Assembly: GCF_014200505.1 (NCBI RefSeq)
Contig: NZ_JACHBX010000002.1
Location: 558,001-622,000 of the forward strand
Source of the DNA: Massilia aurea
GTDB taxonomy: Bacteria > Pseudomonadota > Gammaproteobacteria > Burkholderiales > Burkholderiaceae_D
Length of the DNA stretch: 64,000 nucleotides
Reading direction: 5' to 3'
This document shows, in pieces, positions 1 to 7,810 of this stretch. Numbering within the stretch: the stretch's first letter is position 1; the number at the start of each line of letters is the position of its first letter. The notes below the pieces were generated by a model. It searched no databases and was not told where the DNA came from. It was given only the letters and a program-made list of their open reading frames with translations. The position numbers were made by a program, and so were the translations under genes.

Positions 1-2872
1 GATCGAGCTGGCCGTATGCTTCGACGTAGTTCGGGTTCGGGCCCGAGCCGTCGAACGTCGACGACAGGAACTCGTCGCGCCAGTTGTAGGCCGCGCGCAC
101 GTTCCACTTGTCGTTCTCGAAGATACCCACCAGGTTGGCCGAGTCGCCCAGGCCGACCAGTGCGAACTGCTCGCCCACGCTGCCGTTGTCGTACTTCAGG
201 CCCGAATTGACGTAGGTGTAGTTAGCCTGCACGCCGAAGCCGCTGTTGCCGAACATGTGCTGGAGGTTGAATTCCAGGCCGCGGATGTTCGCCTTCTTCT
301 GGTTCGAGTACGACGTGATGCGGAAGTTCGCGACCGGATCGGTGCCGATGGCCGTGATGGTGCCGGTGGCATCGCCCGACGCGTTGTTCGGCCCCGCGAC
401 CACACCCGGCTGGCCGTTGAAGTTACGGAAGATGTAGTTGCGGATGCAGGTGGTGTCTGCCGTCGTGCAGCTGCCCAGCGCCGCATTCCAGTAGGCGCCC
501 CCCACTGGCGTGCGCACGCCGAACGGCTGGGCGATGATCTGCGACTGGCCGGCGTAGTTCTCGAGCTGCTTGCGGAAGTGGTTGACCGAGATGAAGCTCT
601 GACGGCCGTAGTACCACTCGAGCGCCAGGTCGAAGTTCTTCGACTTGACCGGCTCCAGCGCCGGATTGCCCTGCGAACCGGTGCCGCCTTCGACGCGCGC
701 CAGCGTGTCGAGCACCTGGCCGCCGGCGATCTGGTCGTAGCGTGGCCGGCCGATGGTGTGACCATAGCTGAAGCGGCCCTTGATGTCGTCGCGCAGCGCG
801 ATGTCGGCGTCAAAGCTTGGCAGCACGTGGCTGTAGTCGCCTTTCAGCGTCGTGAAGCCGGACTGGCCGAACACTACTGGCAGCTCGTTCTGCGAGACCC
901 AGCTGATTGCGATCGGGGTCGGCACCAGCGCGGTGGAGCTGACGTCCGTTTTCTCGTAACGCACGCCGAGCGAGGTGTTGATCGGGTAGCGCGTGTTCCA
1001 CTCGGTGTTGAACTGCAGGTACAGGCTCTTCGATTTTTCTTCGGTGCGGCGGTCGGTATCGTAGGTGGTCTTCGGCACGTACAGCTGCGGCAGGCCGGAT
1101 GCCTGCGCCACGATGTCGCGGATCTGGCTGAAGTTGAAGGTGTGGAAGCGGTCGAACAGGGCCGGATTGTTGCTGCCGTTGACCTGGTCGAAGTACTTGC
1201 CCAGGCTGTCGACCGTGAACAGGCTGGCCGGGTAGTCGGATGCCTGCGTGGCGCCGCCCCAGGTGTCGCGCTGCTGCACCGAGAACGCCGAGCGGTAATC
1301 GACCTTGGTCGCGCCCAGGCCGAACTTGACCTCGGATGCTTCCAGCACTTTCCAGCTGCCGTGCGTCTGGATCTGGTCGACTTCGGTCTTCATGTAGCCG
1401 TTCTCGAACACCGAGCCGGTCACCTGCTGCGGGGCGCGCGCGTAGTCGGCGCCCTGGATGCTCAGCACCGGGAAGTCCTGCGAGAAGTCGGCGGTGGTGT
1501 TGCCGCGGCTGAAGCTCGCGGTGCCGATCACGTTGCTCGAACCCCATGGGCTGTCCGGGGTCGACTCGGCCGACGAGCTGTGGGCATCGAGCTCGAAGCG
1601 CAGCTCGGGCGTGACGCGCCAGACGGTGTTGAAGCCCAGCGATTTGTTTTCGCTGCGGGTCGCAAAGTCCGACACGCCCATCGCGATATCGCTGTTACCG
1701 GCCGGGATGAATTCGGTGTAGGTCAGTGGGCCGGCGATCGGGCCGTCGGTCCAGCTGCTCGACGACGGGCCAAAGTTGAACCACGCCGACATGTCGTTGC
1801 GGCGGGTGTGAATCTTGTTTTCCGAATAGGTGTAGTCGAGGGTGCTGGTGATCGACTTGTTCGGTGCGAACTGGAACACCACCTGGCCGTTGGTGCGCTC
1901 GCGCTGCACGCCGCTCAGGTTGTAGTTCAGGTTCTGCGGGGTCTGGTACAGATCGGTCGGACCTGGGCGGTTGGTGATCAGCTCCGAGCCTGGCTGGCCT
2001 GGCAGCGGGATCGCGCCATAGGTTGCCTGGTCGCCGCGGAACGGGCCCTTCCAGCCATTGGCCACCGACGCGCGGTTGTAGCCCAGGTTACGTTCCTGGT
2101 AGCTGGCCGACAGGCCGATGCCGAAGCGGCCGTCGGCCGAGGTGTTCGAGTAGATGCCCGAGACTTCCGGCGTGACCTTGTTGCCGTGCTGGAGACCGTC
2201 CGGCAGGTTGGTGGCCGACGTGTCGTGCACGCCCTTGATGCCGATGCTGGCCTGCATGCCGGGGCGCGACAGCGGGCGCGCGGTGATCACGTTGATGGTC
2301 GCGCCGACGCCGCCGGTCGGGGTCTCGGCGCGGCTCGATTTGTAGACCTGCAGCTGCGAAATCGCTTCGGAAGCGATGTTGGCGAAGTCGAAGGCGCGGC
2401 CATTGCGGTCGCCCAGGTTCGATACCGGCATCTGGCGGCCATTGAGCAGCACCAGGTTGAAGTCGGGGCCGACGCCACGCACGGTGATCTTCGAGCCTTC
2501 GCCGATTTCGCGGTCGATCGACACGCCCGAGATGCGCTGCAGCGATTCGGCCAGGTTCGTGTCGGGGAATTTGCCGATGTCTTCAGCGACGATGCCGTCC
2601 ACGAAGCCCTGCGCATTGCGCTTGAGGTTCATCGACGATTCGAGACTGGCGCGCAGGCCGGTCACGACGACGGTCTGCGTGCCGTTTTGCGCGGGGCCGG
2701 TGATCGATGCGGTGGGATTGCTGGCCGCGTCGACCGCCTGGTCAGGGGCGCTGGTCGCGGTTTCGGCTGGCGGCATGCTGGCCGCTTCCTGGGCAAACGC
2801 CGGCATGAACGCCGCGCATGCGCTGGCAACTGCCAGACTGATCAAGGTCTGTTTAGCCTTTGGGTAGTACAT
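1..2872 (-). CDS. TonB-dependent outer-membrane receptor, 3' end outside window
   Basis: Imports a substrate across the outer membrane using TonB/ExbBD energy. The neighbouring GH16 glucanase makes an oligosaccharide the likely cargo (inference). The frame is open for 957 codons from ATG at 2872 to the window edge with no stop. The protein starts with a signal peptide ending near AFAQ, followed by an Ala/Pro-rich linker. A plug domain follows with the hallmarks VVVTGLRAS, EDIGKFPDTNLAESLQRI and a VRG core, in the style of the Caulobacter/Xanthomonas TonB receptor family (TIGR01782). The rest is beta-barrel with many aromatic, Asn-rich strands. A GGAGAAG ribosome site precedes the ATG. It is divergent from the deacetylase/GH16 gene and carries a LacI-type operator just downstream of its promoter. 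The barrel C-terminus with its terminal aromatic residue is not visible. Confidence 0.95.
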   Translation of the reverse strand, partial: MYYPKAKQTLISLAVASACAAFMPAFAQEAASMPPAETATSAPDQAVDAASNPTASITGPAQNGTQTVVVTGLRASLESSMNLKRNAQGFVDGIVAEDIGKFPDTNLAESLQRISGVSIDREIGEGSKITVRGVGPDFNLVLLNGRQMPVSNLGDRNGRAFDFANIASEAISQLQVYKSSRAETPTGGVGATINVITARPLSRPGMQASIGIKGVHDTSATNLPDGLQHGNKVTPEVSGIYSNTSADGRFGIGLSASYQERNLGYNRASVANGWKGPFRGDQATYGAIPLPGQPGSELITNRPGPTDLYQTPQNLNYNLSGVQRERTNGQVVFQFAPNKSITSTLDYTYSENKIHTRRNDMSAWFNFGPSSSSWTDGPIAGPLTYTEFIPAGNSDIAMGVSDFATRSENKSLGFNTVWRVTPELRFELDAHSSSAESTPDSPWGSSNVIGTASFSRGNTTADFSQDFPVLSIQGADYARAPQQVTGSVFENGYMKTEVDQIQTHGSWKVLEASEVKFGLGATKVDYRSAFSVQQRDTWGGATQASDYPASLFTVDSLGKYFDQVNGSNNPALFDRFHTFNFSQIRDIVAQASGLPQLYVPKTTYDTDRRTEEKSKSLYLQFNTEWNTRYPINTSLGVRYEKTDVSSTALVPTPIAISWVSQNELPVVFGQSGFTTLKGDYSHVLPSFDADIALRDDIKGRFSYGHTIGRPRYDQIAGGQVLDTLARVEGGTGSQGNPALEPVKSKNFDLALEWYYGRQSFISVNHFRKQLENYAGQSQIIAQPFGVRTPVGGAYWNAALGSCTTADTTCIRNYIFRNFNGQPGVVAGPNNASGDATGTITAIGTDPVANFRITSYSNQKKANIRGLEFNLQHMFGNSGFGVQANYTYVNSGLKYDNGSVGEQFALVGLGDSANLVGIFENDKWNVRAAYNWRDEFLSSTFDGSGPNPNYVEAYGQLD

Positions 2873-3136
2873 GTCTTCTCCTGTTTTTATAAATATGACC
2901 GTGCTCAGACACGGTGTCTCCGCCATCCGGATGCGTCGCCGCTGCCCCGGGTACTGCCTTTCAAACCCGGGCGCCTCCTTGCCCGGCGGCGCGCCACCAT
3001 GTGGTGCAGCGAGACCGATCGGCTGGTGCCGATGGCCTCGCTACGTGAATCGCCGGGTGCGCGCTGCACTGTGTCATGTGTCCTCGGCTCCTTGGCGGGT
3101 TGCGCCAATCGGGCATCGAAGGGAATTTGTCCGTCA

Positions 3137-3154
3137 CATGGAAACGTTTCCATG
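3137..3154. promoter_or_regulatory. LacI-family type operator, perfect 18-bp palindrome
   Basis: CATGGAAACGTTTCCATG is a perfect palindrome with the central CG and GAAACGTTTC core typical of LacI/GalR-family operators. It lies at about +6 to +23 of the TonB receptor promoter, where bound repressor would block initiation or elongation. A near-identical core sits in the same position at the divergent GH16 gene. No LacI-family regulator is encoded in this window. Confidence 0.65.
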
Positions 3155-3165
3155 CAGTGATCTGA

Positions 3166-3194
3166 ATCTTAGAGTTATGAAAATAAATTGTCAA
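3166..3194 (-). promoter_or_regulatory. Sigma-70 promoter of the TonB receptor gene
   Basis: On the minus strand there is a perfect -35 TTGACA (3189-3194), a 17-bp spacer and a -10 TAAGAT (3166-3171). Transcription would start near 3159, leaving a leader of about 285 bases before the ATG at 2872. The LacI-type palindrome begins 11 bases after the -10. The -35 edge touches a second palindrome (3193-3208). Seen in sequence; not experimentally known. Confidence 0.6.
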
Positions 3195-3208
3195 CGGAAT
3201 ATTCCGTT
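3193..3208. promoter_or_regulatory. Perfect 16-bp palindrome at the -35 edge of the TonB receptor promoter
   Basis: AACGGAATATTCCGTT is a perfect palindrome that overlaps the last two bases of the minus-strand -35 box and extends upstream. This is the usual place for an activator or a second repressor. Its sequence is unrelated to the LacI-type operator, so two regulators may act here. The cognate factor is unknown. Confidence 0.4.
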
Positions 3209-3306
3209 ACCTCGTCAACCGGTGTGACGTAGTTTTGCAACACTTTGGTGCGCGCAGCACTGCCGCCTGTCTTCAGCAGGGGTGGTTGGTGGACGCGCCG
3301 CCCGCA

Positions 3307-3335
3307 TTGACGGGATCTTCTTGGCACGCTATAGT
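3307..3335 (+). promoter_or_regulatory. Sigma-70 promoter of the deacetylase/GH16 gene
   Basis: There is a -35 TTGACG (3307-3312), an exact 17-bp spacer and a -10 TATAGT (3330-3335). Transcription would begin near 3342. The LacI-type operator at 3347-3364 begins 11 bases after the -10, the same distance as at the divergent TonB receptor promoter. Confidence 0.6.
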
Positions 3336-3346
3336 CGGCTTGACGT

Positions 3347-3364
3347 TTTGGTAACGTTTCCAAA
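3347..3364. promoter_or_regulatory. LacI-family type operator at the deacetylase/GH16 gene
   Basis: TTTGGTAACGTTTCCAAA is palindromic except for one mismatched pair (T/T at positions 6 and 13). It shares the AACGTTTCC core with the operator at 3137-3154. It covers about +5 to +22 and ends 11 bases before the ATG, close to the ribosome site. Repressor bound here would act as a roadblock. The shared site suggests one sugar-responsive regulator for both divergent genes (inference). Confidence 0.6.
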
Positions 3365-3375
3365 CTGGAGCATGC

Positions 3376-4959
3376 ATGCACCATTTTCTGGCCCGCCTCA
3401 CGCGCAGCATCCCCCGCAGCACCCTCCTCGCCGCTGTCTGTGTCGCTCTCAGCGGCGCCGTGCATGCTGCTGCGCCGGCGCCGGCATTCGCCTGGCCCGG
3501 CGGTGCGCGTACTGCGGTCAGCCTCGCCTACGACGATGCGCTCGACTCGCAACTCGACAACGCGCTGCCGGCGCTGGACCGCTACGGCATCAAGGGCACC
3601 TTCTATCTACAGCTATCGAGCCCGCCGGTGGCGGCGCGCCTGCCGGCGTGGCGCGCCGCCGCTGCCCGCGGTCATGAACTGGGCAACCACAGCCTGTTCC
3701 ACCAGTGTTCGGGCAAGGGCCCGGACCGCGGCTGGGTCGCTGCGCACCGCGACCTCGCAACAACCAGCCGCGCGCAGATGGTCGACCAGGTCCTGCTGGC
3801 CAACACGATGCTCGAAGCGATCGATGGCCGGCGCGAACGCACCTACACGGCGCCCTGCGGCGACGTGCAGGCGCTGGACGGCGACTACCTGCCCGCACTG
3901 CGCCCGGCATTCGTTGCGATCAAGGCGGGCAATGGCCCAGGCGTGCCGGCATCGATGGCGGCGGTCGATCCGTATCAGGTTGCCTCGGTCGGCCCGGTGG
4001 GTGCCAGCGGCGCGGAACTGATCGCGCTGGTGGAGCAAGCCGTCGCACGCGGCACCATGGTTGCCTTCACCTTCCACGGCATCGGGGGCGACCATCTGAG
4101 CGTGTCGTCGCAGGCGCATGAAGAACTGGTGCGCTACCTTGCGGCGCACCGTGACGTGGTCTGGACCGACACGTTTATCAACATCATGCAGCATGTCAGG
4201 CAGCAAGTTACACAAGCGCAGGCGCGCCTGCCCGGCTGGACGCTGGCCTGGAGCGATGAATTCAGCGGCGCAGCGCTCGATCGCACGATCTGGACGCTGG
4301 AGACGGGCGGCCATGGCTGGGGCAACAACGAGATGCAGTTCTACACGGCGCGCCCAGAAAACGTGCGCGTGGAGGACGGCCACTTGATCATCGAGGCGCG
4401 CAAGGAGCGCTACGAAGGCAAGGATTACACGTCGGCGCGGCTCAAGACAGCTGGTCTGAAAGAGACGCAGTACGGGCGCTTCGAGGCGCGCATCAAGGTG
4501 CCGAAGGGCCAGGGCATCTGGCCGGCATTCTGGATGCTGGGCGCCGATATCGGCAAGGTGGGCTGGCCGCGCAGCGGCGAGATCGACATCATGGAAATCA
4601 TCGGCAAGGAGCCGCGCAATGTCTATGGCACGCTGCACGGGCCGGGCTATTCGGGCGAGCACGCGTTCAGCAAACCGATCGCGCTGGACGGCGCCGACTA
4701 CGGCGACGACTTCCACGTGTTTGCCGTCGAGTGGGAACCGCAGGCCATCCGCTGGTACCGCGACGGCGTGCACTACCACACCGCCACGCCGGCGCTCGTA
4801 AAGGGCGACTGGGTATTCGAGCACCCGTTCTTCGTGCTGCTGAACCTCGCTGTCGGCGGTTACTGGCCCGGTTACCCGGACAGCACGACTGCGTTCCCGC
4901 GCCGGATGCTGGTCGATTATGTGCGCGTGTATCGCAAGGATGCAGCACCGGCGCCGTGA
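3376..4959 (+). CDS. Secreted polysaccharide deacetylase / GH16 beta-glucanase fusion
   Basis: A 527-aa exported two-domain enzyme. A signal peptide (about residues 1-32, ending VHAAA) precedes a NodB-type carbohydrate esterase domain (about 40-270). The candidate metal-binding Asp pair is D53/D54 in the YDDAL motif, with H105 and H109 in NHSLFH. A GH16 laminarinase-like domain fills the C-terminal half (about 285-523). Its catalytic signature is E402-I-D404-I-M-E407, giving the nucleophile and acid/base pair of retaining beta-1,3-glucanases. It probably trims acyl groups and cuts a beta-glucan outside the cell, feeding the divergent TonB receptor. The start is supported by a GGAG ribosome site five bases upstream. 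Family is well supported; the exact glucan is not. Confidence 0.9.
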   Translation: MHHFLARLTRSIPRSTLLAAVCVALSGAVHAAAPAPAFAWPGGARTAVSLAYDDALDSQLDNALPALDRYGIKGTFYLQLSSPPVAARLPAWRAAAARGHELGNHSLFHQCSGKGPDRGWVAAHRDLATTSRAQMVDQVLLANTMLEAIDGRRERTYTAPCGDVQALDGDYLPALRPAFVAIKAGNGPGVPASMAAVDPYQVASVGPVGASGAELIALVEQAVARGTMVAFTFHGIGGDHLSVSSQAHEELVRYLAAHRDVVWTDTFINIMQHVRQQVTQAQARLPGWTLAWSDEFSGAALDRTIWTLETGGHGWGNNEMQFYTARPENVRVEDGHLIIEARKERYEGKDYTSARLKTAGLKETQYGRFEARIKVPKGQGIWPAFWMLGADIGKVGWPRSGEIDIMEIIGKEPRNVYGTLHGPGYSGEHAFSKPIALDGADYGDDFHVFAVEWEPQAIRWYRDGVHYHTATPALVKGDWVFEHPFFVLLNLAVGGYWPGYPDSTTAFPRRMLVDYVRVYRKDAAPAP

Positions 4960-4964
4960 CCGGT

Positions 4965-5852
4965 TCAGCGCAGCGCCAGTGACTCTGCCTTCTTCGCATC
5001 CAGGCGCAGCATGGCGCCGCGCGGCGCCAGGTCGCGGCCCAGCACCAGGCGCAGGTTGGCGGGTGCGCGGTGGTCGACTTCCTGCAGGTGCACGCTGCCC
5101 ACGCGCTGCGCCAGGCGCCGGGCCGCATCGACGTGCGCTGCATCGTATTCGATGCGCGTGTGGCGCACCGCAAAGCCGGGCTGGTTCGACAGGCGCGTGA
5201 CGCGCAGGCTCGGTGCGTCGATCTGGCGTGCCAGTGCGCGCGCCATCCCGGTCACGCCATTGCCATTGCTGATCTCGAGACGCGCCACGGCCGGTGGCAG
5301 TGGAAGCGGCTGCACGGCAGACTGCAGGACAGGCGCGCTGGCCGGTATGCGGCGCAGTTCCATCATGCCGTCCGCGCCGACGTGGATCTGCGCCTGCGCC
5401 CAACCGGGCTGTGGGGTGGGCTGCAATGCCGCCATGGCCTGGCCGAGCGCGGCGACGCCCGTCTGGCCACCGGTCGCAGCGAAGTCAGCGCGCAAGTCGT
5501 ACTGGCGCAGCGACGCCGCCTGGCGCAGCATCTGCCGCGCGCGGGCCTCCTGTCCCAGCGCGGCCAGCGCTTCCCCAAGCAACTCCCACGAGTGCGCGAC
5601 CAGCGGGTCGAGCAGGCAGGCTCGTTCCAGCGCCACGCGGGCAGCGTCGTAATCGCCACTGCGCAGAGACGCGCTCCCCAGAGTGACGAACCGCTGGGCG
5701 GCGTCGGGTCCGGCGTCCGCTTGTAGCGCTGCGTTCAGGTCGTGTGAGGTAGCGTGCGATCCTGGCGTCTGCAGCGGTGCGCACGCCGCAAGGCCGGCGC
5801 ACAGCAATGCCAGCCGCGTGAATCGGGCGCTACGGTGAATGGTCGGGCGCAT
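4965..5852 (-). CDS. Tad-locus lipoprotein with TPR and LytR_C-like domain
   Basis: A 295-aa lipoprotein with lipobox GLAAC (Cys at residue 24). TPR-like helices follow (about 45-135, including SASLRSGDYDAARVALERA), matching the TadD type of pilus assembly lipoprotein. The C-terminal third (about 190-290) resembles the LytR/CpsA C-terminal domain, including LEISNGNGVTGMARALA. It lies at the distal end of the Tad operon, 15 bases after tadC, with an AAGGAG ribosome site. It probably supports periplasmic or outer-membrane steps of Flp pilus assembly. The TPR plus LytR_C combination is less usual than plain TadD, so its role is inferred from position. Confidence 0.75.
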   Translation of the reverse strand: MRPTIHRSARFTRLALLCAGLAACAPLQTPGSHATSHDLNAALQADAGPDAAQRFVTLGSASLRSGDYDAARVALERACLLDPLVAHSWELLGEALAALGQEARARQMLRQAASLRQYDLRADFAATGGQTGVAALGQAMAALQPTPQPGWAQAQIHVGADGMMELRRIPASAPVLQSAVQPLPLPPAVARLEISNGNGVTGMARALARQIDAPSLRVTRLSNQPGFAVRHTRIEYDAAHVDAARRLAQRVGSVHLQEVDHRAPANLRLVLGRDLAPRGAMLRLDAKKAESLALR

Positions 5853-5867
5853 GGCGGCTCCTTGGGT

Positions 5868-6812
5868 TCAGCGCGCGCTGGCCAGCGCGCTCATGGCACG
5901 GGAAATCTGGATCGCCGCCGGTCCCAGAAGGACCATCATCAGCGTCGGGAAAATACAGAAGATCAGCGGGAACAGCAGCTTCAGGCCAATGCGCGCAGCC
6001 GTTTCTTCGGCGATCATGCGCCGCTTGTGGCGCAGGTTGTCGGCATACACGCGCAGGGCGTCGCCCACGCTGGTGCCGAAGCGTTCGGACTGGATCAGCA
6101 TGGCCACCAGGGTATCGACATCCTCGACGCCAGAGCGCAGCGCGAAATTGCGCAGCGCCTTTTCCTTGCTGAAGCCGGCGCGCATTTCCATCAGCACGAT
6201 CTGCATCTCCTGCGCCAGCACCACGCTTTTGATATGGATTTCGGCGGCCACCTTGACCAGGGCGCGCTCCAGGCTCAGGCCCGCTTCGACGCACACCGTC
6301 AGCAGGTCGAGGGCATCGGGAATGGTCTCGAAGATCTCGCGCCGGCGCCGTTTAACGCGGCGCGCCAGCACGGCGTTGGGCAGGTAGTAGCCGAGCGCCG
6401 CGCCGCACAGCAGGATCATCAGCACCATGCGGCCCGACACATCGCCGCGCAACAGCATCACGGGCGCCAGTACGGCGGGCGCCAGCAGCGCCAGCGCGGT
6501 CTTGGCCGCGAAGTACAGCGTCGGCGCTGCCTGGTTGCGCCAGCCGGCGTTCATGAAGCGGGTGCGCAGCGTCGATTTTTCCCAGCCCTCTTCGGGGATC
6601 GACAGCCGGGTGAGCGGCCGGGCCACGCTGGCGACTCGCTCGATCCAGCGCAGGCGCGGCGCGTCACCCATGCCCGCCACTGCGCGCTGGCCAAGAAGAC
6701 GGCGCAGGCGCTCGCGCAGCGCGACCGGCGCGAACAGGGCCAGCGCGACCCAGCACAGCGCGCACACGACCATGAAGACAATCAGCAAGAACCACAGTTG
6801 CATGGTATTCAT
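5868..6812 (-). CDS. tadC: Tad pilus inner-membrane platform protein TadC
   Basis: Second inner-membrane platform subunit of the Flp/Tad type IVc secretion machine, working with TadB and the ATPase TadA. The 314-aa protein has an N-terminal membrane segment, two central ones (about 105-150), a T2SSF domain (IPDALDLLTVCVEAGLSLERAL) and a C-terminal hydrophobic segment with the TadC-like FPTLMMVLLGPA. I take ATG at 6812, seven bases beyond the tadB stop and preceded by GAGG. A longer reading from 6863 would run into tadB and lacks a ribosome site. Confidence 0.92.
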   Translation of the reverse strand: MNTMQLWFLLIVFMVVCALCWVALALFAPVALRERLRRLLGQRAVAGMGDAPRLRWIERVASVARPLTRLSIPEEGWEKSTLRTRFMNAGWRNQAAPTLYFAAKTALALLAPAVLAPVMLLRGDVSGRMVLMILLCGAALGYYLPNAVLARRVKRRRREIFETIPDALDLLTVCVEAGLSLERALVKVAAEIHIKSVVLAQEMQIVLMEMRAGFSKEKALRNFALRSGVEDVDTLVAMLIQSERFGTSVGDALRVYADNLRHKRRMIAEETAARIGLKLLFPLIFCIFPTLMMVLLGPAAIQISRAMSALASAR

Positions 6813-6819
6813 CGCGGCC

Positions 6820-7800
6820 TCATATGCGGATGCGGATGGTCCGGCGCAGCCACAGCACGCCAAAGATGATCATGCCCAGCCCGTACCACAGCAGCCGCTG
6901 GCCGCTCGGGTCGGTCCACAGCATACTGACGTAATGCGGGCTGCTGACCGTCATCACGCCCATCACGCCAAATGGCAGCAAGCCCAGAATCCAGGCCGAC
7001 ATGCGGCCTTCGGCCGACAGCACCCGCACCTGCGCCACGAGTTTCAGGCGGGCGCGGATGATGCCGCTGATATTGCCGAGGATTTCGGCCAGGTTGCCGC
7101 CCGAATCGCGCTGGATCAGCACCGCGATCATCAGGTAGCGCAGGTCGGTCAGCGGAATGCGCGCGGCCAGCCCGTGCAGCGCTTCGTTCATCGGTACGCC
7201 GTAATTGATCTCTTCGCGCGCAATGCGAAATTCACCTGCCAGCGGCTCGGGCATTTCATTGCCGACGATCTGCAGCACGTTGATGAACGAGTGCCCGGCG
7301 CGCAGCGCGCGTGCGATGAAGTCCGCTGCCTCTGGCAGCTGGTGCTCGATGCGGATCAGGCGCCGCCGGCGCATCCGCTGCAGCAGGCACCAGGGCAGGC
7401 CAGGACTGGCCACGCACAGCAGCAGGCGCGCCTGCAGCGGCAACGTCCAGACGCTGCCCGCCACCAGGACCATGATCACGCAGCCGAAGGTGGCGCCAAT
7501 GAAGTGGCTGACGGTCCAGGGCGCGCCAGCCTGCACCAGCAGCGCATCGATGCGCTGGGCCAGGGCTGCCCGGTGCAGCAGCCGGTCGAGTGCAGGCCGG
7601 CGGCTGAAGGGGCGCTGCTTGAGGATCGAGATGCGTTCGCCCGAGCGCGTCTGCGCGCCGCCGGACATGACCTGCAGGCGGCGTGCAATGCGGCGCGCCG
7701 CGGCGCCGCGGGTACTCATCCACCACAGGTAGAAGCCTTCGACCGCCAGGATGACGGCGGCGAACAGCACCACGACGAAACCGTAGAACAGGATGTCCAT
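6820..7800 (-). CDS. tadB: Tad pilus inner-membrane platform protein TadB
   Basis: First platform protein of the Tad machine, 326 aa from ATG 7800 behind a strong AAGGAG site. It has an N-terminal membrane helix (about 3-25), a hydrophobic pair near 110-145, a cytoplasmic T2SSF domain (about 165-290, with LPEAADFIARALRAGHSF and QRDSGGNLAEIL) and C-terminal membrane helices. It follows tadA by ten bases, so the order tadA-tadB-tadC is conserved and probably translationally coupled. Confidence 0.93.
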   Translation of the reverse strand: MDILFYGFVVVLFAAVILAVEGFYLWWMSTRGAAARRIARRLQVMSGGAQTRSGERISILKQRPFSRRPALDRLLHRAALAQRIDALLVQAGAPWTVSHFIGATFGCVIMVLVAGSVWTLPLQARLLLCVASPGLPWCLLQRMRRRRLIRIEHQLPEAADFIARALRAGHSFINVLQIVGNEMPEPLAGEFRIAREEINYGVPMNEALHGLAARIPLTDLRYLMIAVLIQRDSGGNLAEILGNISGIIRARLKLVAQVRVLSAEGRMSAWILGLLPFGVMGVMTVSSPHYVSMLWTDPSGQRLLWYGLGMIIFGVLWLRRTIRIRI

Positions 7801-7810
7801 GACCGCTCCT

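Noticed and set aside
257-3160. Plus-strand open frame of 967 codons opposite the TonB receptor
   Set aside because: It is an antisense shadow of a gene with clear signal peptide, plug and barrel. Its translation is Arg/Ala/Val-rich with no domain.
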